DNA of 64,000 bases from Spirochaetaceae bacterium (GTDB taxonomy: Bacteria > Spirochaetota > Spirochaetia > Treponematales > Treponemataceae): assembly GCA_017614995.1 (NCBI GenBank), contig JAGAAX010000011.1:62001-126000 (forward strand). Direction: 5' to 3'. The position numbers and the translations under genes are program-made. The notes under the pieces were generated by a model, which did no database searches, was not told where the DNA came from, and saw nothing but the letters and a program-made list of their open reading frames with translations. Shown in pieces: positions 43,767 to 50,906 of this stretch; positions within the stretch are counted from its first letter, which is position 1; the number at the start of each line of letters is the position of its first letter.

Positions 43767-43965
43767 CGGTCACTGAGCGAAGTCGAAGTGACCGAATAAT
43801 GGAAACTGTGCTGCTGTAATGGTTGGTGGTTTCGACTCCGCTCAACCACCGGCCGGTCACTGAGCGAGTCGAAGTGAGCGAATAATGGAAGTTGGGCTGC
43901 TGTGTTTGGTGGTTTCGACTCCGCTCAACCACCAACCGATCACTGAGCGGAGTCGAAGTGACCGA
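43767..43965. repeat. Palindrome array upstream of the GIY-YIG gene
   Basis: Five palindromes in about 2.5 tandem units of about 85 bases. Type A is CGGTCACTGAGCGAAG...AGTGACCG (43767-43794, a degenerate copy near 43854-43880 and 43937-43964). Type B is GGTGGTTTCGACTCCGCTCA-ACCACC (43825-43850 and 43908-43933). A and B alternate and share the GAGTCGAA core in opposite orientation. Confidence 0.85.
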
Positions 43966-43987
43966 AAGTAGAGAAGGGCATTAAAAA

Positions 43988-44329
43988 ATGAAAGGATATG
44001 TATATATTCTGAAATGTGCAAATGATTGTTATTATACAGGAAGTACAACAGATTTAGAAAAAAGACTTTGGCAGCATGAGAATGGAGAAGGTTCAAATTA
44101 TACAAAAGCACATTTGCCGGTAAAACTTGTATATCTTGAAGAATCTTCAAGAATTGAAGAGGCATTTTATCGAGAAAAGCAGATACAAGGTTGGAGCAGA
44201 AAAAAGAAGGAAGCTTTAATAGCAGGAGATTTTAATAAATTACATAAACTTGCAGAATGTAAAAATGGAAGCGGCGCTACTGTAGTGGCCGGTGGTTTCG
44301 ACTCCGCTCAACCACCGGCCGTTAACTGA
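43988..44329 (+). CDS. Small GIY-YIG endonuclease, palindrome-associated
   Basis: A 113-residue GIY-YIG protein of the YhbQ/UPF0213 size class. The catalytic region reads VYILKCANDCYYTGSTTDLEKRLWQHENG, followed by YTKAHLPVKLVYLEE and the essential Glu region EAFYREKQIQGWSRKKKEALI. The last 17 codons lie in a palindrome (VVAGGFDSAQPP), so the 3' end of the gene is built from the same repeat that lies upstream. Base use is AT-rich. Ribosome binding is by GAGAAGG. A role in moving or maintaining the palindromes is inference. Confidence 0.85.
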   Translation: MKGYVYILKCANDCYYTGSTTDLEKRLWQHENGEGSNYTKAHLPVKLVYLEESSRIEEAFYREKQIQGWSRKKKEALIAGDFNKLHKLAECKNGSGATVVAGGFDSAQPPAVN

Positions 44330-44360
44330 GCGAAGCCGAACCAAGCCGAAGTGAGCGAAG
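44287..44360. repeat. Palindrome overlapping the GIY-YIG 3' end
   Basis: Perfect 10-bp arms GGCCGGTGGT (44287-44296) and ACCACCGGCC (44311-44320) around TTCGACTCCGCTCA, then ACTGAGCGAAGCCGAA and AAGTGAGCGAAG half-sites. Same family as 43767-43965. Confidence 0.8.
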
Positions 44361-44425
44361 ATAAAATCAGACTAGACCCGACAATCTGTTGCTGATAAAA
44401 TAAAAGCGTTATTTCGGGTGGGAAT

Positions 44426-46579
44426 ATGCTTTTAGATGAACTCAACGAAGAACAGAAACTGGCTGTTACTGCCACAGAAGGTTTTGTGCGCGTAATAGCC
44501 GGTGCAGGTTCGGGCAAGACACGCGCTTTGACTCACAGATTTGCCTATCTTGTAAACGAAGTCGGCATTCTTCCGTCTAATATTCTCTGTGTTACCTTTA
44601 CGAATAAAGCCGCAAACGAAATGCGCTCGCGTATACGGAAGCTTACAGGCGACAATGATACGGGCTATATTTCCACTTTTCATGGCTTTTGTGTAAGCAT
44701 TCTTCAGGAAGATTCTAACGCGGTTCAGTATCCTAAAAGCTTTTTGGTGCTCGACAATTCTGACATTGATGCAATGCTTCAGATTATCTACGAAGAGCGC
44801 GGTTTAACCTTGCGTGACATGACTTTTTCAAATGCGCGCGACATGATTGAAATTAGAAAGCTCTTTGAGAACCCGGATTATTACAACGACATGATCCGTA
44901 TGACGCTCGACGAGATTCATCAGAAGTATATAGAAGCAAAAACGCCAAAAGACATAATCTTTTACGGCTATCTTTATCAGGAAAAAAAGTGCTTTGGGCT
45001 TGATTATAACGACCTTCTGAAATTTGTGCTTTTTATTTTTGAGCAGAACAGCGGGATAAAGCTTAAGTGGCAGCAGCGGCTTGAGTACATAATGATTGAC
45101 GAATTTCAGGACATTGACCTGATTCAGTATCAGCTTATGGAAGTTTTGTGCGCCTACCACAAGAACCTGTTCATTGTCGGCGACCCCGACCAGACAATCT
45201 ACACATGGCGCGGCGCAAACGTCAAATATCTTATGGATTTTGATAAGACGCACGAAGGCACACAGACGATAATGATGATGCAGAACTACCGCTCTGTACC
45301 TGGCATTATCAATGCCGCAAATTCGCTTATAGCAAAAAACCGCGTGCGCCTTGAAAAATCGCTTGTGCCGGTGCGGACTGGCGGTGCGCTGCCCAAGCCT
45401 GTGTATTATCACGCCAAATCTTCTGAAGATGAGGCAAATTACATAGCGGACAAAATCATCGAGCTTAAAACTGAAGGCTTCTCACCCGCAGATATTGTGG
45501 TTATGTACCGCGCCCATTATATAAGCCGAGTAATCGAGGAAGTTTTTCAAAAAAAGCAGATTGAATACACGCTGTTTTCGGGTATGCCGTTTTTTGACCG
45601 CGCCGAAATCAAAGATTCTCTCTCATATCTGCGCATGATTGCCTACAAAGACGACCTTTCATTTTTGCGGATTGTAAACGCGCCTAAGCGTAATATCGGA
45701 GAGCGGCGCATAAGCTTTTTAAAAGACTATGCCGAAAAAAACGGCTGCTCACTCTATGAAGCGCTGAAAAAATCTGCTGATGACGAGATTTTTGCAAACA
45801 CTAAGGCAAAAGCATTTATAGATTTAATCGAAAAGTATTCGGCAAGCTACGCCGGTATGCAGATTTCAGAGCTTTTCAGCCATGTAATGAATGAGTCCGG
45901 CTATGAGCTTTCTTTGCGCACCGAAGGCGGGCAGGAGAGGCTGGACAATCTTGCCGAGCTAAAGCAGTCAATCTACGAATACGAGACTTCTTGCGGCGAG
46001 GAGTGTACTTTGCCAAATTATCTTGCCCATGCCGCTCTTTACACCAATTCAGACCTCGGCACAACAAAAGACGCTGTCCGCTTTATGACTATTCACACTG
46101 CAAAGGGCTTGGAATTTCCTGTTGTGTTTCTTGCCGGCATGAACGAGAACATGTTTCCGAGCAAAAAGGTTGATTCAATGCAGGCAATGGAAGAAGAGCG
46201 GCGGCTCTGCTTTGTTGCCTATACGCGCGCCAAAGACCGGCTCTATCTTACAGAATCTGAAGGCACAATGCAGGGCTTCGGCTACCGCTATCCGTCGCGC
46301 TTTATTTTTGACGTGGAAAAGCGCCTGCTTGATTATGCTGTAGAAGTGCCGGAACATCTTGTGAAAAACACGCTCCGCTATATTGAGGACACAAACGCTG
46401 CGCTCGCCAAAATCTCGGCACTTTCCGGCTTAAAAAAAGATGACAGAATAAGCCACGCTATTTTGGGCAGCGGCACAATAATTGATGTAGATGCCGTAAA
46501 GCACGTCTATACCGTAAAATTTGATTCTATCTCTACGCCCCGCAAAATGAGCTTCAAAGCCCCTTTGAAGAAAATCTAA
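44426..46579 (+). CDS. UvrD/PcrA-type ATP-dependent helicase
   Basis: A 717-residue superfamily 1A helicase for repair or replication. Motif I is VIAGAGSGKTRALTHR (residues 27-40), Ia CVTFTNKAANEMRSR, II MIDEFQDIDLIQYQLM, III VGDPDQTIYTWRGAN, IV IVVMYRAHY, V TIHTAKGLEFPVVFLAGM and VI EEERRLCFVAYTRAKDRLYLT. All are intact. The length fits PcrA/UvrD. GGTGGGA precedes the ATG. Its stop overlaps that of a convergent GNAT gene, with no terminator between them. Confidence 0.95.
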   Translation: MLLDELNEEQKLAVTATEGFVRVIAGAGSGKTRALTHRFAYLVNEVGILPSNILCVTFTNKAANEMRSRIRKLTGDNDTGYISTFHGFCVSILQEDSNAVQYPKSFLVLDNSDIDAMLQIIYEERGLTLRDMTFSNARDMIEIRKLFENPDYYNDMIRMTLDEIHQKYIEAKTPKDIIFYGYLYQEKKCFGLDYNDLLKFVLFIFEQNSGIKLKWQQRLEYIMIDEFQDIDLIQYQLMEVLCAYHKNLFIVGDPDQTIYTWRGANVKYLMDFDKTHEGTQTIMMMQNYRSVPGIINAANSLIAKNRVRLEKSLVPVRTGGALPKPVYYHAKSSEDEANYIADKIIELKTEGFSPADIVVMYRAHYISRVIEEVFQKKQIEYTLFSGMPFFDRAEIKDSLSYLRMIAYKDDLSFLRIVNAPKRNIGERRISFLKDYAEKNGCSLYEALKKSADDEIFANTKAKAFIDLIEKYSASYAGMQISELFSHVMNESGYELSLRTEGGQERLDNLAELKQSIYEYETSCGEECTLPNYLAHAALYTNSDLGTTKDAVRFMTIHTAKGLEFPVVFLAGMNENMFPSKKVDSMQAMEEERRLCFVAYTRAKDRLYLTESEGTMQGFGYRYPSRFIFDVEKRLLDYAVEVPEHLVKNTLRYIEDTNAALAKISALSGLKKDDRISHAILGSGTIIDVDAVKHVYTVKFDSISTPRKMSFKAPLKKI

Positions 46580-47019
46580 TATTTGAGGCGCATATCAAAA
46601 GCTTTTTTGCTGTTTCCGTTAAAGCCGAGATTTTCGTAAAACTGATGCGCTTCTTTTCGTGCAATTCCGCTTTGGAGAATTACTTTGTAGCAGTTACGGC
46701 TTCTTGCAAATTCAACGGCTTTGTCTATGACCTTTTTTGCAAGTCCCTGCTTCCGGTAGTCTTTGTCGGTGACCACGTTCTCTAAAAAGCAGATTGGGCG
46801 GTTTCCGCTTGTCAGGTTTGGAATAATAATGCAATAACAGGTTGAAACAACTTTTTTGTTGTCTACAGCACCGAAATATTTGATGTTTGGTGTTGCCTCA
46901 ATTTCTTTCCATACTATTTCTGAATTTTCAACTGTAAGGTTTTTGTTTGATTCATCAAGCTGAATATATAATTCAAGCAGCGAAGCCAGGTAGTCTTTGG
47001 TCAGTTCCCGAATTTCCAT
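46576..47019 (-). CDS. GNAT-family N-acetyltransferase
   Basis: A 147-residue GNAT enzyme. The acetyl-CoA loop is VVTDKDYRKQGLAKKVIDKAVEFA, followed by CYKVILQSGIARKEAHQFYENLGFNG, the typical motif B. The N-terminus (MEIRELTKDYLASLLELY) is complete. AAGGAATCC precedes the ATG. The substrate is unknown. It converges on and overlaps the helicase gene by four bases. Confidence 0.9.
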   Translation of the reverse strand: MEIRELTKDYLASLLELYIQLDESNKNLTVENSEIVWKEIEATPNIKYFGAVDNKKVVSTCYCIIIPNLTSGNRPICFLENVVTDKDYRKQGLAKKVIDKAVEFARSRNCYKVILQSGIARKEAHQFYENLGFNGNSKKAFDMRLKY

Positions 47020-47196
47020 GTGGATTCCTTTTTTTATGCTATATGCAGCAATATTAATATGAAAGCAAGTACTTTGTATACCGGCAGCTTTTTATAGAAA
47101 AAAATTCCAAAAGTGATTTTCTTTATTTTGTTTTTTTGATATTATTAATAGGGTTATATGTACAAGGTAATCACAAACCAATAACGAGGTATCTTT

Positions 47197-47328
47197 ATGA
47201 GACTTGCTAAACGTTTTAGATCAGACAGAATCACTGCTACACAGAAAGCTAATGACAAGAAAGACGCTAAAAGAATTTCAGCAAATATTGAGCTTGTCAA
47301 ATCTTTGGCTCCAAAAGCAAAGAAATAA
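47197..47328 (+). CDS. 43-residue basic protein, unknown
   Basis: ATG at 47197 with GAGGT seven bases upstream, stop TAA at 47326-47328, and a terminator 30 bases later. The product has about 14 Lys/Arg (starts MRLAKRFRSDRITATQK, ends KSLAPKAKK) and is probably one or two basic helices. Isolated transcription unit plus good signals indicate a real small gene. It resembles a small ribosome- or RNA-binding protein in charge only. Confidence 0.7.
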   Translation: MRLAKRFRSDRITATQKANDKKDAKRISANIELVKSLAPKAKK

Positions 47329-47357
47329 TTTTTGCTTTGATGTGTTGATTCGTTTAC

Positions 47358-47382
47358 GGCTGCTTCGGGCAGCCTTTTTTTT
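47358..47382 (+). terminator. Terminator after the 43-residue gene
   Basis: GGCTGC-TTCGG-GCAGCC (47358-47374) with eight T residues after it. Confidence 0.9.
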
Positions 47383-47530
47383 AAAAAAACTCTAAAAAAT
47401 TTAAAAAAAATCAAAAAACTTTGTAACCTTTCTTTTGTACGGCGGTTTGTTTTATGATTGCAATAACACATTATTTGAAGTTTTTTAATATATACAGCAA
47501 CTTAAGTGTTGCACTCAAAGCTCCTTTATG

Positions 47531-47558
47531 AAAGCCGGTAAGTTTTACCGGCTTTTTT
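47531..47558 (+). terminator. Second, orphan terminator
   Basis: AAAGCCGGTA-AGTTT-TACCGGCTTT with a following T-run, 150 bases beyond the previous terminator and with no gene in between. It may end an unannotated small RNA from the 47400-47530 region, which has a GCAAC/GTTGC stem but no clear promoter. Confidence 0.7.
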
Positions 47559-47603
47559 TATGCCCAAAAATGATAAACCGCTTTGACGTTCACATTATTT
47601 TAA

Positions 47604-47996
47604 TTATATGCAGGTTTGAGTATCAAATAATTTTAATCCGGGTAAAACTGCTTGCATTAATTTAAAATGTCTGTCATTTGTCCAAATCTCACAATCGTGT
47701 TTTATAGCAATATAGGCTATTATTGCATCTTGAAAAGGAACAACAAGTCCGTTTTGTTTAAGGCAGATAAATTGTTTTGCAAGTAAAAGCCAGTCGTTTT
47801 CAGAAAAAGGCAGATAGAAGAAATCTTTTAAAGCATTTTCCATTTGACAAAACTGCTTGTCAGAATTACTCCCTCTCAATATTTCTGCCTTTACAACACC
47901 ACAAATGGCAATATCATTTTCAGCAAATATTTTCTTTGCTTTTTCAGTCGGTTTATCCCAAAAGTCGATTATTATATTTGTATCTACAAGTATCAT
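47604..47996 (-). CDS. PIN-domain toxin (VapC type)
   Basis: A 130-residue PIN-domain ribonuclease. The acidic residues are visible: Asp5 in ILVDTNIIID, Glu near 38 in VKAEILRG, Asp near 89 in VPFQDAIIAYIA and Asp near 107 in WTNDRHF. These support an intact Mg-dependent active site. The start overlaps the antitoxin stop (ATGA). AT-rich base use fits the surrounding island. Confidence 0.92.
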   Translation of the reverse strand: MILVDTNIIIDFWDKPTEKAKKIFAENDIAICGVVKAEILRGSNSDKQFCQMENALKDFFYLPFSENDWLLLAKQFICLKQNGLVVPFQDAIIAYIAIKHDCEIWTNDRHFKLMQAVLPGLKLFDTQTCI

Positions 47997-48208
47997 AAAA
48001 GACTTGCCTCTCGGAATTCTGTAACGGAATCTGCATTAAGATGAAGTTTTCCTGCTAAATCAAAAAATTGCTGCTTATTATTTGGAGTAGTGTGTGTTGT
48101 GAAAACTTCTCCCTGTTCAGATTCAAGAAGCTTTATAAAAGCTGAAACTGAGGTCAATAATGATTCTGGTAAAGTTCTAACTTGCTCAATAACTGTTTCG
48201 TATGACAT
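47993..48208 (-). CDS. Antitoxin of the PIN module
   Basis: A 71-residue protein directly upstream of the PIN toxin, with a 4-base overlap. GGAGGTG precedes the ATG at 48208; a longer frame from 48232 would bypass this site. The N-terminal helices (TVIEQVRTLPESLLTSVSAFIKLLESE) resemble small antitoxins of the DUF2281/VapB-like kind. The C-terminal half would wrap the toxin. Function is by context. Confidence 0.85.
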   Translation of the reverse strand: MSYETVIEQVRTLPESLLTSVSAFIKLLESEQGEVFTTHTTPNNKQQFFDLAGKLHLNADSVTEFREASLL

Positions 48209-48230
48209 TTTCACCTCCATAATCATTTCC

Positions 48231-48239
48231 ATTATAACA
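48231..48239 (-). promoter_or_regulatory. Extended -10 promoter of the PIN module
   Basis: On the minus strand TGT-TATAAT (48239-48231), about 23 bases before the antitoxin ATG. No good -35 is visible, as expected for an extended -10 promoter. Confidence 0.55.
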
Positions 48240-48309
48240 TAAGCTAGTACAAAAACACATGCTTTTTTTGCTGTTCATTTCTGTGCAGTAGAGATTTTTG
48301 CGAATTATG

Positions 48310-48454
48310 CTTAATCAATGTAAGAAGCACACCTTAATAGTGGTAAGATATGTTTCTTAAACAAGGTAAGATTCGTATCTTACACAGTGTAAGGTGTACA
48401 TGCTTACACTGTGTAAGAAAATGCTTTTTTTGAGGAATTCTTACACAAGGTAAG
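48310..48454. repeat. Array of six 15-bp dyads, CTTA-N6-GTAAG
   Basis: Starts at 48310, 48333, 48356, 48379, 48403 and 48440: CTTAATCAATGTAAG, CTTAATAGTGGTAAG, CTTAAACAAGGTAAG, CTTACACAGTGTAAG, CTTACACTGTGTAAG and CTTACACAAGGTAAG. Spacing is 23, 23, 23, 24 and 37 bases. The intervening 8-9 bases differ. The array sits upstream of the PIN module promoter and downstream of the 48489 gene. Only the dyads are conserved, which points to protein-binding sites. Confidence 0.8.
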
Positions 48455-48488
48455 AAAGTTTTATGAGTTGTGGAATTTGATAAGTAGA

Positions 48489-48686
48489 TTAAATTCTTGT
48501 AACATTCCCATTTTTTACAAGCTGTTCTATAATGGCAGCAGTGTCAGCATGGAGTTCTGCAAGAACTTCATCCGCCGTCATGTTAATATGACGGAGCGAA
48601 TTGTATTCGCGCAACTTGCGGATATCTTCAACATCAAAACGGCGTGAAAGTTCAGGTTTTTTCAATTCAGTAATAGTTGTATTCAT
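48489..48686 (-). CDS. Putative antitoxin of frameshifted PIN module
   Basis: A 65-residue protein with two helices (ELKKPELSRRFDVEDIRKLREY and INMTADEVLAELHADTAAIIEQL). AAAGGAGG lies seven bases before the ATG at 48686. It begins inside the 3' end of the PIN gene at 48667-49183, on the same strand, so this module has toxin first and antitoxin second. No family is recognised; the role is contextual. Confidence 0.65.
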   Translation of the reverse strand: MNTTITELKKPELSRRFDVEDIRKLREYNSLRHINMTADEVLAELHADTAAIIEQLVKNGNVTRI

Positions 48687-49183
48687 TTTCATCCTCCTTT
48701 TCAGTCTGAAAGGCTTCTGGTGAATAAATCAAAATATCTTTATAACCTTCTGTTGTTGTCAGAATTTTTATACCTTTTATAGTGTTTACATTAACAATGT
48801 GTTTGAAATTCCAAGACACAATAAAATCGCAATTACTTATAATTGCTGCTGCAATATGTTGGCAATCATCAAAACTGCGTTTTTTTTAGAATACCGAAAT
48901 CTATAATTTGTTCTGCAAAAGCAAACATTTCTTTTGTAACATTCACCAACTTATAATCTATTTCATTTAGATGAGAAAATAAAGCAGCTTTCTTTTTGTC
49001 ATCTGAACATTTGGCTAATTCTTGAATAACAACATCAGAAATATAAATATCATATTTTCCGCTCTTAAAAGTTTCCCACACATCACGAGTTATCTGCATC
49101 TGTTCAGAAGCATCAGTCTGCTCAAGATAACTGATAACAGAAGTATCGAGATATACTTTTGTTTTATTCAGTGATGCATGCAT
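48667..49183 (-). pseudogene. PIN-domain toxin frameshifted at an A8 tract
   Basis: From the ATG at 49183 (GGAGG upstream) the frame codes a PIN N-terminus, TKVYLDTSVISYLEQ then ISDVVIQELAKC. It stops early at 48869 after reading an A8 tract (minus strand, plus-strand T run 48879-48886). Dropping one A continues as RSFDDCQHIAAAI, DFIVSWNFKHIVN and TEGYKDILIYSPEAF to a stop at 48667-48669, a complete PIN C-terminus with its acidic residues. The intact gene would be about 171 codons and overlap the antitoxin start by about 20 bases. It is either inactivated or switchable. Confidence 0.8.
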
Positions 49184-49294
49184 TTTATCCTCCAAGATTA
49201 TGGATAGCAAAAAATATCCGTACAGCTTGTACGTGCAAAGTATAGTACATGAATATGAAAAAAGAAAGAATTAAGTTTTTAACTTTATTTCCTC

Positions 49295-49600
49295 TCAGAT
49301 GGTCTCGCAAATTATATCTTTTATTGATTGTTGAAGTTTTGTTACAAGTTCCTGTTTTGCGTCAGGGGCTAGGTTTGTAATGTACTGATCCGTTTTTTCC
49401 ATAAACAATTTATAAGGTGGAACATCTAATGCTGCCGCAATTTTTTGTACCATATCTATTGAAGGAAATTTCTTTCCGATTTCAATTTCACCGATATAGC
49501 TTGTTGAAGTTCCACATCGCTCTGCTAATGCCATTTGCGACAGACTGTTGATACTTCGATATTTTTTTACATTTTCAATAAATACGGTTCTCAATTCCAT
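49295..49600 (-). CDS. Xre-family transcriptional regulator
   Basis: A 101-residue regulator. Its helix-turn-helix is LSQMALAERCGTSTSYIGEIEIGKKFPSIDMVQKIAAALDV, and a C-terminal helical segment follows (LAPDAKQELVTKLQQSI). It is divergent from the membrane-protein cluster starting at 49728, with three related dyads in the shared upstream region, so it probably controls that cluster and itself. Confidence 0.9.
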   Translation of the reverse strand: MELRTVFIENVKKYRSINSLSQMALAERCGTSTSYIGEIEIGKKFPSIDMVQKIAAALDVPPYKLFMEKTDQYITNLAPDAKQELVTKLQQSIKDIICETI

Positions 49601-49607
49601 ATTAACA

Positions 49608-49699
49608 ATATGCTATCAGCGCATAATAATTGTTGACAATTCGCTTTTGGCAAATTAATATTAAAAATACAAACTTTGTAATGTGCTAAAAGCGTATTA
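49608..49699. promoter_or_regulatory. Three related dyads between Xre gene and 49728
   Basis: Sites of about 20 bases at 49608-49627 (core TGCTATCAGCGCAT), 49638-49657 (reverse, core TTGCCAAAAGCGAA) and 49680-49699 (core TGCTAAAAGCGTAT). A TTGACA (49634-49639) lies between the first two, so at least one overlaps a promoter. Confidence 0.55.
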
Positions 49700-49727
49700 G
49701 AAAATATGCTATAAATAGGAGATTGTT

Positions 49728-50852
49728 ATGTTTCAAACAATTGCTATTGTAATTCTATTAGGTATAATTGTTTATTTGATTTTTGACAAAAAAGGCATAA
49801 AAGCAGATGATGTAAAATTGTTCTTTAAAAATATGGGAGAAAAAATTAAAGAAAAGTTTCCAATATTCATAAAAAAAGGAAAACGACCACTAATAGCAGC
49901 TATTATCATAAGTCTGCTTTTGTTATTCTTGTTTAAGACTCTACCCTTTATAACTAATGGATACTCATATACAAAAACGATAAGAGAAGCCGAAAAGTAT
50001 GCTGACAGGGAACAAAAAAGAATAGAGAATGAAGAAAAAAATGAACATTTCTCAAATAAAATTGTTACCAGTAAAGTCTTAGCCGAGTCTCCAAAAGGAG
50101 AACAAAACGAGTATTCTTCAAATAAAGTCGTTACCAGTAAAGACGTAGCTGAACCTGCTAAAAGAGTATACAAAATGTCAGATATTGGCAAAATCATTCT
50201 TGATGACGGAAAAATTGTATCTGCAAACGAATATGATGCTGATAACTCTAATGCTGTCGCGGTTATTTGGAATATTGCAAAAGACGGTTCTTATGCTCTT
50301 GGACTTGGCATACATACAGGTGTGTGTGAATGGGCAAGTAAAGACTGTTATGGATATGCGGGTAGATTTGAGGCACTTGAGGATTTAAAAGACGGCAGCA
50401 AAGCATTAGAAATTGTAAAGCGGGTTGACCCGGATGGAAGCAAAAACCTTGAAAAAAATTATCCTGCACTGTTTTTTGCTGAATCGTATGGACGCAGATT
50501 TAATGTCGGTAAATTTACTGACGGATGGTATATTCCAACTATTTCTGAAACTGGTTATCTCCTTAATTGGGTTTGGGATGATTTGAAATATAGTACTGAA
50601 ATTGATAATACTCTTGCTGTTATCTATGGAATGGATAATTTTTACTTACCCCGGTTTTGGGTTTCAACAAGTTACAGGACTAGGAATTCCTATTATGATT
50701 ATGATACTGATAATCCAGATTATGTTTGTCCTGATATACCTCCTAATGAATGGATTTCAATAAATAAAATAACCGTTTGGGGCGAGAGCGGTGGTTTTTC
50801 TTATAACAATAATGATAAGTTTAAAGTATTTGTTATGAGAAAATTCGATTAA
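49728..50852 (+). CDS. Membrane protein with extracytoplasmic C-terminal domain
   Basis: A 374-residue protein. It begins with a 43-residue cassette (one helix, then DKKGIKADDVKLFFKN) that recurs at 51819. A second helix lies near residues 55-75. A charged linker contains an imperfect tandem repeat (NEHFSNKIVTSK and NEYSSNKVVTSK). The C-terminal domain (about 145-374) has GKIVSANEYDADNSNAVAVIW and GWYIPTISETGYLLNWVWDD, resembling DUF1566/Lcl-like exported domains common in treponemes. AGGAG precedes the ATG. Function unknown. Confidence 0.75.
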   Translation: MFQTIAIVILLGIIVYLIFDKKGIKADDVKLFFKNMGEKIKEKFPIFIKKGKRPLIAAIIISLLLLFLFKTLPFITNGYSYTKTIREAEKYADREQKRIENEEKNEHFSNKIVTSKVLAESPKGEQNEYSSNKVVTSKDVAEPAKRVYKMSDIGKIILDDGKIVSANEYDADNSNAVAVIWNIAKDGSYALGLGIHTGVCEWASKDCYGYAGRFEALEDLKDGSKALEIVKRVDPDGSKNLEKNYPALFFAESYGRRFNVGKFTDGWYIPTISETGYLLNWVWDDLKYSTEIDNTLAVIYGMDNFYLPRFWVSTSYRTRNSYYDYDTDNPDYVCPDIPPNEWISINKITVWGESGGFSYNNNDKFKVFVMRKFD

Positions 50853-50906
50853 TTTTCTTTGTTACAAAGACTGCATTTATAATCAAATATTTTTGGAGGA
50901 TAAAAC

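Noticed and set aside
47204-47395. 63-codon frame overlapping the 43-residue gene
   Set aside because: It reads through the terminator and lacks a ribosome site; the 43-codon frame has one.
48310-48454. CRISPR array
   Set aside because: Repeats are 15 bases, imperfect, and spacers are 8-9 bases; no cas genes nearby.
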